Assembly (NCBI GenBank): GCA_007131465.1
Contig: SLQN01000538.1
Location: 1-10,905 of the forward strand
Source of the DNA: Paracoccaceae bacterium
GTDB taxonomy: Bacteria > Pseudomonadota > Alphaproteobacteria > Rhodobacterales > Rhodobacteraceae
Reading direction: 5' to 3'
Length of the DNA: 10,905 bases
Every line of letters begins with the position of its first letter. The stretch's first letter is position 1. A model generated the notes under the pieces. It saw only the letters and a program-made list of their open reading frames with translations, had not been told where the DNA came from and searched no databases. The position numbers were made by a program, and so were the translations under genes. Positions 1 through 6,366 of this stretch are shown here, piece by piece.

Positions 1-67
1 CCGGAGGGCGCAGCCCGACGCGGGCCGCGGGGGCTCGATGCGCCCAAGGCCCGCCCGCCTCGACAGG

Positions 68-1066
68 TCAGACCGACCGCGCAACAACCGCCCCCAAGCT
101 CTGTTCCAGCACATCAGGTTGGGCAAATTCCAGCCGCACAGGCAAGGCCAATACCCTGGCGCGAAACTTCGCAGGCAGGCGCACGGCATCCTTCTCGGTC
201 GTCACGAGTTGCGCCCCCAGCGCCTTGGCCTCCAGATCCAGCCGCGCCATCAGGCTGTCGCTCAGTGGCTGGTGATCACTCAGCGCCTCGGCGCGCACCA
301 CCTCGGCGCCCTGCGCGCGCAGGGTCTGGAAAAACTTCTCCGGCCGCCCGATCCCGGCAAAGGCCAGCACCCGCAATCCGGTCCAGTTCAGGCCCATTTG
401 CAACGGTTGCAAACTGGCGGCCACGACCGGGCGGTCGATTTGCGCAGCCGACGCAGAAAAGCGTTTCTGCGCGGGCGCGTCCCCGATGCTGACGACCAAG
501 TCGGCGCGCGCCAACCCCACTTCGACCGGTTCGCGCAGAGGGCCTGCCGGCAGAACCCGGCCATTCCCGAATCCCAGCGCGGCATCAACCACGATCAGAG
601 ACAGGTCTTTCGCCACGGCCGGGTTCTGGAACCCGTCATCCATAATCAGCAATTCCGCCCCCGCCGCGACTGCCGCACGCGCAGCAGCGGCCCGGTCGCG
701 CCCTACCCAGACCGGGGTGAAAGCCGCGATCAGCAAGGGCTCATCCCCGACCTCTGCCGCGCGGTGCCGGTGGATATCCACCTGCACGGGCCCCACAAGA
801 CTGCCGCCATAACCGCGAGACAGGACATGCGGCGCAAGGCCCATGGCCTGTACCATCTGCACCAGCGCGATCACGGTGGGCGTCTTGCCGGTCCCGCCGA
901 TGTTCAGATTGCCGACACAGATGACAGGGACAGGGGCGGTATAGTCAGGCGGACGGGCGACGCGACGCGCGGTCGCGGCCGCATAGACCACCCCGAGGGG
1001 CGCGAGCAGCCTCGCGCGCAGGGCGGGCCTGTCGGGCGGGGTGAACCAGAAAGCAGGCGCGCGCAT
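68..1066 (-). CDS. lpxK: Tetraacyldisaccharide 4'-kinase LpxK
   Basis: LpxK phosphorylates the 4' position of the tetraacyldisaccharide-1-phosphate precursor to give lipid IVA, at the cytoplasmic face of the inner membrane. The 332-residue product has usual family length. Visible motifs, in order: a hydrophobic N-terminal stretch (about 21-32); the P-loop [13 protein letters not shown] (52-64); SRGYGG (83-88); VGDEP (106-110), holding an Asp aligned to a catalytic position in the family; DDGFQN (143-148); GIGRPEKFF (238-246); SDHQ (263-266), with the family His; and TTEKDAVR (289-296). The ATG at 1066 shares its A with the TGA of the upstream waaA-like gene, so the two are probably translationally coupled. 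The reading frame stays open far upstream, but that extension lies inside the upstream gene and is Arg/Gly-rich, so I reject it. Function is confident from the intact motif set. Confidence 0.96.
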   Translation of the reverse strand: MRAPAFWFTPPDRPALRARLLAPLGVVYAAATARRVARPPDYTAPVPVICVGNLNIGGTGKTPTVIALVQMVQAMGLAPHVLSRGYGGSLVGPVQVDIHRHRAAEVGDEPLLIAAFTPVWVGRDRAAAARAAVAAGAELLIMDDGFQNPAVAKDLSLIVVDAALGFGNGRVLPAGPLREPVEVGLARADLVVSIGDAPAQKRFSASAAQIDRPVVAASLQPLQMGLNWTGLRVLAFAGIGRPEKFFQTLRAQGAEVVRAEALSDHQPLSDSLMARLDLEAKALGAQLVTTEKDAVRLPAKFRARVLALPVRLEFAQPDVLEQSLGAVVARSV

Positions 1067-2259
1067 CAGCCCGCCTCCGGGGGGGGGCAACGTGCCAGCA
1101 GCGCGGCCATTACGGTTTCCGTGGCCTCGGACCCGGACGAGATGACCTGCCAGGCCCGATGCGCCTGATCGGCGGCCTGTTCGGGGCGCAGCGCCGTGCA
1201 AATGGCCGCGCCCAGTGCCTCGGCGCTCTGGATCATCCGGGTCGCACCGGCATCGCGCAAGAGATCGAACGCCTCTGAATGGCGGCCATAAACGCGCCCA
1301 TGCACGATGGCACAGCCCAGACCCGCCGCTTCCATCGGGCTGAGGGTCGCTCCTTCCGCCCCCAATGTGCCCCCCAGAAAACACGCCACCGCCAGCCGGT
1401 ACCACAGACCCCGCTCGCCCTCGGTATCGACGACATAGACCTGGGTTTCCGGCAGGACCGGCTCGTCCACGGATCGGAGCGCGGTCACGAAATGCTCCGC
1501 CGAGCGCGCCCGCAGCGCCGGGCCGCGCATCGGGTCGGCGGGTTGCAGGATCAGGGCAAGCCGGTGGCTTTCGCGCAGCGCTTCGCGATGGGCCGCAAGG
1601 ACAGCCGCCTCTTCGCGTTCCGGCAGGCCAGCCGCCAGCCAGACGGCCCGGTGGCGAAAACTCTCGGACAACTCCTCGCGCTCCGTCTCATTGCAGCCCA
1701 GTGCGACGGGCATGCCCGACAGGCGTCCGCAGCGGATGATCGAGGATTGGGGCATGCCCATGTCCAGCCAGGCTGACTCGCTTGGCGCGTTCTGAACGAA
1801 CACAGTCTCGATCTGCGCCAGAAGACTGCGCGCCACCATCGGAACACGCTGCCATCTTGACGGAAAATTTGGCGCGGACGATTCAATGATGAAAACCGGA
1901 ACCCCGCTGCGCCCAAGATGTCGGATCATCCCGGCAGGCAGCGTTTGCGCCGCGATCAGGGCGACTGAGGGCCTGACCTGATCGAGGACAAGTTGCGTGG
2001 CGTCTGCTGGCATGATCAGACAGACCCGGCCCGGCAGTTCGGGCTGCGGTTCACCGAATTCAGTGGCACTCAGGACGATACCCACCTCGGGCGCGCGTTG
2101 GAGAAGCGTTTCCGAAAATCTGGCCAGAACCTGCGCGGCGCGGGACGTATCGGCATGCAGCCAGATGACGGGCCGATCGAAGCGCGCGGGCAGTTGCTCT
2201 ACGGCCTGCCCACGCTGCCATACAGGCGCGAAAAGTTGGTCAAGCAGCGGACGGGGCAT
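1066..2259 (-). CDS. WaaA/KdtA-like glycosyltransferase (Kdo transferase family), catalytic motifs degenerate
   Basis: This 397-residue protein resembles 3-deoxy-D-manno-octulosonic acid transferase, which adds Kdo to lipid IVA. Matches to the family include WLHA (33-36), the DTEGE region (278-282), and the C-terminal GGTL...SPMEAAGLG block (296-315). Positions usually diagnostic of activity differ. The SxGE motif carrying the catalytic Glu reads ADTSRA (36-41); the ETELWP-type motif reads AAQTLP (103-108); RHPER reads ADPMR (241-245); and GGHNPLE reads GATLSPME. The N terminus lacks the usual hydrophobic anchor. I chose the ATG at 2259 because residues upstream in this frame are Arg/Cys-rich and look non-coding; its ribosome-binding site is weak (AGGCGG, 5 nt away). 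It sits directly before lpxK with a 1-nt overlap, which supports a lipid A or core role. It may be a divergent paralogue, another glycosyltransferase, or a non-catalytic protein. Confidence 0.8.
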   Translation of the reverse strand: MPRPLLDQLFAPVWQRGQAVEQLPARFDRPVIWLHADTSRAAQVLARFSETLLQRAPEVGIVLSATEFGEPQPELPGRVCLIMPADATQLVLDQVRPSVALIAAQTLPAGMIRHLGRSGVPVFIIESSAPNFPSRWQRVPMVARSLLAQIETVFVQNAPSESAWLDMGMPQSSIIRCGRLSGMPVALGCNETEREELSESFRHRAVWLAAGLPEREEAAVLAAHREALRESHRLALILQPADPMRGPALRARSAEHFVTALRSVDEPVLPETQVYVVDTEGERGLWYRLAVACFLGGTLGAEGATLSPMEAAGLGCAIVHGRVYGRHSEAFDLLRDAGATRMIQSAEALGAAICTALRPEQAADQAHRAWQVISSGSEATETVMAALLARCPPPEAG

Positions 2260-2359
2260 CGTGACCGCCTGAACGCCTGTGCCGCAACAACGCCCGCGAC
2301 CGCAGTGTCGCACGCCCTCTCGCGCTGATCCACCCTCCGGGAATTTGCGCGTCCTGCAT
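2240..2359 (-). CDS. Possible 39-aa leader peptide or short ORF with strong ribosome-binding site
   Basis: An ATG at 2359 lies 5 nt after AGGAGGGAG (2373-2365), the best Shine-Dalgarno match on this strand in the region. The ORF runs 39 codons to a TGA at 2242-2240 and overlaps the waaA-like start (2259) by 20 nt in another frame. The peptide begins MQDAQIPGGWISARG and is Arg-rich afterwards. Several codons (AGA, AGG, GGA, ACA, TCA) look uncommon for this genome, which argues against strong selection on a protein. It could be a translational-coupling leader, the true start of the waaA-like gene followed by a frameshift, or a remnant. I do not recognise the peptide. In some Rhodobacteraceae, as I recall, a small DUF4170 gene occupies this slot; this peptide does not look like one. 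Confidence 0.3.
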   Translation of the reverse strand: MQDAQIPGGWISARGRATLRSRALLRHRRSGGHDAPSAA

Positions 2360-2364
2360 CTGCA

Positions 2365-2373
2365 CTCCCTCCT
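2365..2373 (-). promoter_or_regulatory. Strong Shine-Dalgarno sequence in the cysQ/waaA-like gap
   Basis: Read on the minus strand this is AGGAGGGAG followed by a 5-nt spacer and ATG (2359-2357). It is far stronger than anything directly before the waaA-like ATG at 2259 and is not in frame with that gene. It therefore initiates only the 39-codon ORF. Confidence 0.55.
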
Positions 2374-2445
2374 GTTGCGCCGCCTGGCGGGCACTGTCTT
2401 GCCCCGATCTTACAGCACGCGGCACGAAAGTCGGGCAGCTGTCAA

Positions 2446-3231
2446 TCAGACCCGCCCGCGCCGTGCCAAGATTTCCGAATGCAGGGCCGGGCCTGCCGCG
2501 ATCACGCCATCCGACATGGGGCGCGGCGTATTGAAGTGCAACCCGCCGCCCGCGCCGGTGCTGAGTGTTCCCCCGGCTTCGTGCACAAGCAGCGCCCCTG
2601 CGGCAATATCCCAGTGCCAGGCCGGGCGCAGCGTCAGCATTGCATCGAACTGCCCTTCGGCAACCAGCGCCATCCGCCAGGCCAGCGAGGGGCGGAAATG
2701 CCGCTCGATGGCGCAAAGCCCGCGTGGCCAGTGGTCCGGGCCGACATGCTTGCGCGTGGCAAGGATGCGCGCACCATCAAGCTCCGCATGCCCTGTCACG
2801 CGCAACCGCTGCTGGCCAAGATACGCGCCCATACCCGCAGCAGCGCGATAAAGATGCCCGAGCATAGGCAGGTACACCACAGCCGCGACGGGTCGGCCCT
2901 TCGTGACGACAGCAAGCGCGTGGGCAAAGCCCGTCTGCCCGTCCAGAAACGCGCGTGTGCCGTCGATCGGGTCAATGATGAAGATGCTTTCCCTGTCCAG
3001 CCGTGCCGGGCTGTCGGCAGTTTCCTCGGACAACCAGCCATAATCGGGACGCGCGGCCAGCAGGCGCGCCTTCAGCATCGCATCCACCTCCAGATCGGCC
3101 TCGGAAACCGGCCCCTGCCCGTCCCCCTTGTCCCAGGATTTCGGGCCATCCCCGAAATGACGCCGCGCGATCTCTCCTGCCGCGCAGGCCGCGTCGATCA
3201 GAAGCGCCAGATCATCTTCATGCCCCGGCAA
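2446..3231 (-). CDS. cysQ: CysQ-like 3'(2'),5'-bisphosphate nucleotidase / inositol monophosphatase family
   Basis: A 261-residue Mg2+-dependent phosphatase of the inositol monophosphatase superfamily. CysQ members hydrolyse 3'-phosphoadenosine 5'-phosphate, a by-product of sulfate assimilation, in the cytoplasm. Metal-binding motifs are intact: WLSEE (66-70), DPIDGTRAF (87-95) and the C-terminal WDIAAGALLVHEAGG (207-221). The start appears to be TTG at 3231. An in-frame TGA lies two codons upstream, and the residues right after the TTG already resemble the family N terminus. This start lies inside the end of the pmbA-like gene (14-nt overlap), suggesting co-translation. Sequence alone cannot separate CysQ from an inositol- or histidinol-phosphatase activity; the family is certain, the substrate less so. 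Confidence 0.9.
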   Translation of the reverse strand: MPGHEDDLALLIDAACAAGEIARRHFGDGPKSWDKGDGQGPVSEADLEVDAMLKARLLAARPDYGWLSEETADSPARLDRESIFIIDPIDGTRAFLDGQTGFAHALAVVTKGRPVAAVVYLPMLGHLYRAAAGMGAYLGQQRLRVTGHAELDGARILATRKHVGPDHWPRGLCAIERHFRPSLAWRMALVAEGQFDAMLTLRPAWHWDIAAGALLVHEAGGTLSTGAGGGLHFNTPRPMSDGVIAAGPALHSEILARRGRV

Positions 3232-4579
3232 GGGTCATCCCTTCGACCAGCAGCGACGGGACCACAGTTGACAGATGGTCGCGCCCGTCATTGCCGGGGA
3301 TGATCCGCCCCAGCATGTCGCGCAGATTCCCGGCGATGGTGCATTCATTGACCGGATAGGCGATCTGCCCGTTCTCCACCCAGAACCCGCTGGCCCCACG
3401 CGAATAATCGCCTGTATTGGGATTGATGGTCGATCCGATCAGCGATGTGACCAGAAGCCCGGTTCCCATATCGGCCATCAACGCCGCGCGCGACTGCGTG
3501 CCTTGCGTCAGCACAAGGTTCGATGTGCCGGGCGAGGGCGGGGACGATGTGCCGCGCACGGCGTTCGCGGTGCTGGCCAGCGAGAGTTTGCGCGCTGTCG
3601 CCAGATCGAGAACCCAGCTTTGCAGGATACCATCCGCGACCAGATCCTTGACCCGGCTTTGCAGCCCTTCCCCATCGAACGGGCGCGATCCGGAGCGGCG
3701 CGGGCGCAAAGGGTCTTCGGTCAGCGTGATCCCCGCGGGCAGGACTTGCGTGCCCATGGCGTGCAAAAGCCAGCTTGACCCGCGCGCGATGGCGCTGCCA
3801 TTGATCGCGCCCAGAAGATGGCCAATCAGGCTGGACGCGATCCGTTCGTCATACAGCACCGGATAGGCCCCGGTCTTCGGACGACGCGGCCCCGCGCGTT
3901 CCACGGCACGCGCGCCCGCCAGTTCGCCAACCGTTTCCGGCGTGGGCAGATCGCTGTAATAAATCCGGCCCTCGCCGCACCAGTCGCGTTCCATCTGCGC
4001 GCCCGTGCCGCTGATGGCGACACAGGAGATATGGCGCGAATTGCGCGCATAGCCGCCCGCGAACCCGTTGGTGGCCGCCAGCCAGACTGCCTGTGTTCCA
4101 TAAGCCGCCGAGGCAGATTGCACCTGTGTCACGCCATCCACAGCCAGTGCCGCCGCTTCGGCGCGGCGCGCATCTTCCTGCAAGGCATCAGGGTGTGGCT
4201 CTGGGGCCGGATCGCACAGGTCCAGCCCGGCGGCCCCGCGCTGGGCAGACAGTTGTACAGGGTCGGCCAGCCCGGCATAGGGGTCTTCAGGGGCCTCGCG
4301 CGCCATGGCGACCGCCCGCGCGGCCATCGCCTCCAGCGTCTCGGGACGGATGTCGGAGGACGAAATGCTGGCCTGCCGCTGCCCGATGAAAACCCGCAGC
4401 CCGATATCCAGCGACTCTTCACGTTCGGCATGTTCCAGCCCGCCCTTGCGCACATCGATCGAGACGGACCGCCCCTCGATGGCAATCGCGTCCGCCGAGT
4501 CGGCCCCGGCGGCCTTCGCCGCCTGAAGCAAGGCGGACGTCACCGGGGCAAGGGCAGCACTCGGATCGGTATCGGGCAT
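3218..4579 (-). CDS. pmbA: TldD/PmbA family metallopeptidase subunit (PmbA/TldE type)
   Basis: A 453-residue protein matching the PmbA/TldE subunit, which works with TldD as a Zn-dependent protease; in E. coli the pair matures microcin B17 and degrades CcdA. Typical PmbA features are a Ser/Asp-rich N-terminal region with SVSIDVRKGGLEHAEREES (38-56), PFDGEG (300-305), and the C-terminal block GLLVTSLIGSTINPNTGDYSRG (374-395) followed by ASGFWVENGQIAYPVNE (396-412). I see no HExxxH zinc motif, as expected for PmbA rather than TldD, so a TldD partner should be encoded elsewhere. Length is close to the E. coli protein. The ATG at 4579 has GAGGAA 5 nt upstream. It appears to be the first gene of the minus-strand run leading to lpxK and overlaps cysQ by 14 nt. 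Confidence 0.93.
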   Translation of the reverse strand: MPDTDPSAALAPVTSALLQAAKAAGADSADAIAIEGRSVSIDVRKGGLEHAEREESLDIGLRVFIGQRQASISSSDIRPETLEAMAARAVAMAREAPEDPYAGLADPVQLSAQRGAAGLDLCDPAPEPHPDALQEDARRAEAAALAVDGVTQVQSASAAYGTQAVWLAATNGFAGGYARNSRHISCVAISGTGAQMERDWCGEGRIYYSDLPTPETVGELAGARAVERAGPRRPKTGAYPVLYDERIASSLIGHLLGAINGSAIARGSSWLLHAMGTQVLPAGITLTEDPLRPRRSGSRPFDGEGLQSRVKDLVADGILQSWVLDLATARKLSLASTANAVRGTSSPPSPGTSNLVLTQGTQSRAALMADMGTGLLVTSLIGSTINPNTGDYSRGASGFWVENGQIAYPVNECTIAGNLRDMLGRIIPGNDGRDHLSTVVPSLLVEGMTLAGA

Positions 4580-4619
4580 CGGGTTCCTCGGGTTTCGGGC
4601 GGGTTGAGCACGGATGTAG

Positions 4620-4631
4620 TACGCGCGCGTA
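4620..4631. repeat. 12-bp perfect palindrome TACGCGCGCGTA upstream of pmbA
   Basis: The sequence TACGCGCGCGTA is its own reverse complement and lies about 40 bp upstream of the pmbA ATG, within likely promoter distance. It could be a regulator site. Short alternating CG palindromes also arise by chance in GC-rich DNA, so a function is only a guess. Confidence 0.35.
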
Positions 4632-4857
4632 TGAAATGAAATGTCCAGACTGAGAAATGCGCCAGAACGTACGGCTGATCCAAACCAGGTAAATCCGGTC
4701 TTCGCGCAGGCCGAGCTTCAGGCCGGGTCTGATAAGGCCCGCATCAGCGCCGGAGATGCAAGGTCACCTGGATGGAAACGCCTTCACCGCGGCGCTTCCC
4801 GAGCACGGCCCAGCATTTGAAGGCTGCTGACATTCCTGCGCGACCCCTTATGCCCCC

Positions 4858-4896
4858 GCGCCGGGCACATGGCAGCTACGGGAGCATGCCCGGCGC
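4858..4896. repeat. Inverted repeat downstream of phaZ (possible terminator or intergenic hairpin)
   Basis: GCGCCGGGCA (4858-4867) pairs perfectly with TGCCCGGCGC (4887-4896) across a 19-nt loop. It begins about 60 nt past the phaZ stop on the minus strand. The GC-rich stem is strong, but no T-run follows on either strand and the loop is long. It is therefore not a canonical intrinsic terminator. It may protect the mRNA 3' end or assist Rho-dependent termination. Confidence 0.5.
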
Positions 4897-4956
4897 AACG
4901 AAGGACATTCTCCGCAACGCAGTTTGAATGCGAGCGGATGACGGATCACAGCAAAT

Positions 4957-6237
4957 TCAGCCGTTCGAGGCCGCGAGGGTCAGCTGCGCCTTCTGCCCGT
5001 CATCCCCCCCGGAGTGAATGTCCATGAACTCTATCACCAGCGGGCGGATATTGGTGCGCCATGAATTGCCCGCGAAAATGCCGTAATGCCCGGCGCCCGG
5101 CTCCAGATGGCGGGCCTTCTGGTCATCCGTCAGCCCTGTCAGCAGGTCGAGCGCGGCCAGACATTGCCCCGGCGCGCTGATATCATCATCTTCGCCCTCG
5201 ACAATCTTGACGGCAACCTTGGTAATCTTTCCGAAATCAACCTTGTGACCATCGACCACAAACGCATTGCGGGCAATCTCGCGGTCTTTGAAAATGCGTT
5301 CCACGGTGGACAGGTAGAATTCCGCCGTCATGTCCATGACCGCAAGATATTCGTCATAAAAACGGTTATGCTTGTCACGTTCGCCGCCATCGCCACGCGC
5401 CTCGGCTGTGATCTTGTCGGCAAAGGCCTGCGCATGCCGTTCCATGTTCATCGAGATAAAGCTGCCAAGTTGCAAAAGTCCCGGATAGACAAGCCGCCCG
5501 ACGCCTTTGCTTTTGAAGCCCACGCGCTGGATCGCCAGATGCTCCAACTGGCCCATCGTCACCCGGCGGCCAAAATCCGTCACTTCGGTCGGCGCGGCAT
5601 CGGGGTCTATGGGACCACCGATCAGCGTCAGCGTGCGCGGCTGGGCATCGGGATCGATCTCGGCGAGATAGGCGGTTGCAGCCAGTGCCAGCGGAACCGG
5701 CTGACAGACTGCGATCACATGCGTGTCAGGGCCAAGGAAACGCATGAATTCGGTCAGATAGAGGGTATAATCCTCGATATCGAACTTGCCTTCTGAGACC
5801 GGGATATCGCGGGCATTGTGCCAGTCGGTTACCCAGACCTCGCAATCGGGAAGCAGGCTGCCGACAGTCGAGCGCAGAAGCGTGGCGTAATGGCCCGACA
5901 TCGGCGCACATAGCAGCACACGGCGCTTTTTTTCGGGGCGGTCATGCACCTTGAAGCGAAGCAGATCGCCGAAGGGACGCGCGAGTTCGATCACCTCCTC
6001 GACAACATGATCGCGCCCGTCTTCGCCGACGATGCTGCTGATCCCCCAGTCGGGCTTGATCACCATGCGTGCGAAACTGCGTTCCGTCACCCGACCCCAG
6101 GCCGACATGACCTTGAACATCGGGTTCGGGACCAGTCCCCAGACCGGGTAGGACGCGAAAGCCCGCGCAGATGCGCCCATCCATTCGTTGGTGTTGCGAA
6201 TCGACTCCATCAAGTCGTACGTCGCCATGCCCTTCAT
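4957..6237 (-). CDS. phaZ: Intracellular poly(3-hydroxybutyrate) depolymerase PhaZ
   Basis: PhaZ hydrolyses native PHB inside the cell, releasing 3-hydroxybutyrate units when carbon is needed; it acts at the granule surface. The 426-residue protein has usual length for the intracellular family, with no signal peptide. The nucleophile is a Cys in the lipase-box-like VCQPVP (Cys178), as in Ralstonia PhaZ1. The acid is probably one of the Asp residues in EGEDDDIS (348-354), and the His lies in GAGHYG (His384). Other family blocks are MSGHYATLLR (113-122), TDWHNARDIP (137-146) and TLTLIGGPID (202-211). I favour the ATG at 6237, with GGGGA 5 nt upstream; an ATG three codons later lacks good spacing. 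It is divergent from phaC across 129 bp, so a shared control region is likely. Confidence 0.96.
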   Translation of the reverse strand: MKGMATYDLMESIRNTNEWMGASARAFASYPVWGLVPNPMFKVMSAWGRVTERSFARMVIKPDWGISSIVGEDGRDHVVEEVIELARPFGDLLRFKVHDRPEKKRRVLLCAPMSGHYATLLRSTVGSLLPDCEVWVTDWHNARDIPVSEGKFDIEDYTLYLTEFMRFLGPDTHVIAVCQPVPLALAATAYLAEIDPDAQPRTLTLIGGPIDPDAAPTEVTDFGRRVTMGQLEHLAIQRVGFKSKGVGRLVYPGLLQLGSFISMNMERHAQAFADKITAEARGDGGERDKHNRFYDEYLAVMDMTAEFYLSTVERIFKDREIARNAFVVDGHKVDFGKITKVAVKIVEGEDDDISAPGQCLAALDLLTGLTDDQKARHLEPGAGHYGIFAGNSWRTNIRPLVIEFMDIHSGGDDGQKAQLTLAASNG

Positions 6238-6366
6238 GCCTGTCCCCGATCTTCATTGACGACACATTCCTGAAAGAATCGTCGCTTTTATTCATACAAG
6301 CACAGCGTTAAAGTCGCGTTATGTGGACTTTGCTGCACATGCGAAGAATAAGGGGGATTTCATTCC
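6238..6366. promoter_or_regulatory. Divergent phaZ/phaC promoter region
   Basis: This 129-bp stretch lies between the outward-facing phaZ and phaC starts and must carry promoters for both, unless they are read from further away. It is more AT-rich than its surroundings. I cannot assign -35/-10 boxes with confidence. A partial PhaR-type motif sits at 6331-6343, and the phaC Shine-Dalgarno AGGGGGA is at 6351-6357, 9 nt before the ATG. Confidence 0.6.
6331..6343 (+). promoter_or_regulatory. Weak PhaR-type site upstream of phaC
   Basis: TGCTGCACATGCG shares its first eight bases with the perfect operator upstream of phaP (8193-8207) but lacks a clean GCAG right half. It lies 23 bp before the phaC ATG and about 90 bp from the phaZ start. 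It could be a low-affinity PhaR site on phaC; the degeneracy makes this tentative. Confidence 0.4.

Larger units (their letters stand above)
4580..4956. other. Intergenic region of 377 bp without a convincing gene
   Basis: Two minus-strand genes flank this stretch: phaZ ends at 4957 and pmbA starts at 4579. It should therefore hold the phaZ transcript end and the pmbA promoter. I find the pmbA Shine-Dalgarno sequence, a 12-bp palindrome (4620-4631) and a 10-bp inverted repeat (4858-4896). Small ORFs exist on both strands, for example 24 codons from 4756 on the plus strand and 29 codons from 4833 on the minus strand. None has a well-placed ribosome-binding site or a recognisable product. No tRNA cloverleaf is apparent. 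Confidence 0.6.

Noticed and set aside
1..67. Possible gene or terminator downstream of lpxK
   Set aside because: GC-rich with partial self-complementarity, but no clean stem-loop and no frame I can support before the window edge.
38..1168. 376-codon plus-strand frame opposite lpxK
   Set aside because: The product is rich in Arg, Gln, Pro and His with no family resemblance; the opposite strand encodes lpxK with all motifs.
1067..1405. N-terminal extension of lpxK in the same frame
   Set aside because: It lies wholly inside the waaA-like gene, is Gly/Arg-rich, and the family N terminus starts right at the ATG at 1066.
2260..2394. 45-residue N-terminal extension of the waaA-like protein
   Set aside because: Residues are Arg/Cys/Gly-rich without family similarity, and no ribosome-binding site serves the earlier start.
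4756..4830. 24-codon plus-strand ORF in the phaZ/pmbA gap
   Set aside because: No usable ribosome-binding site, no recognisable product, and length expected by chance.
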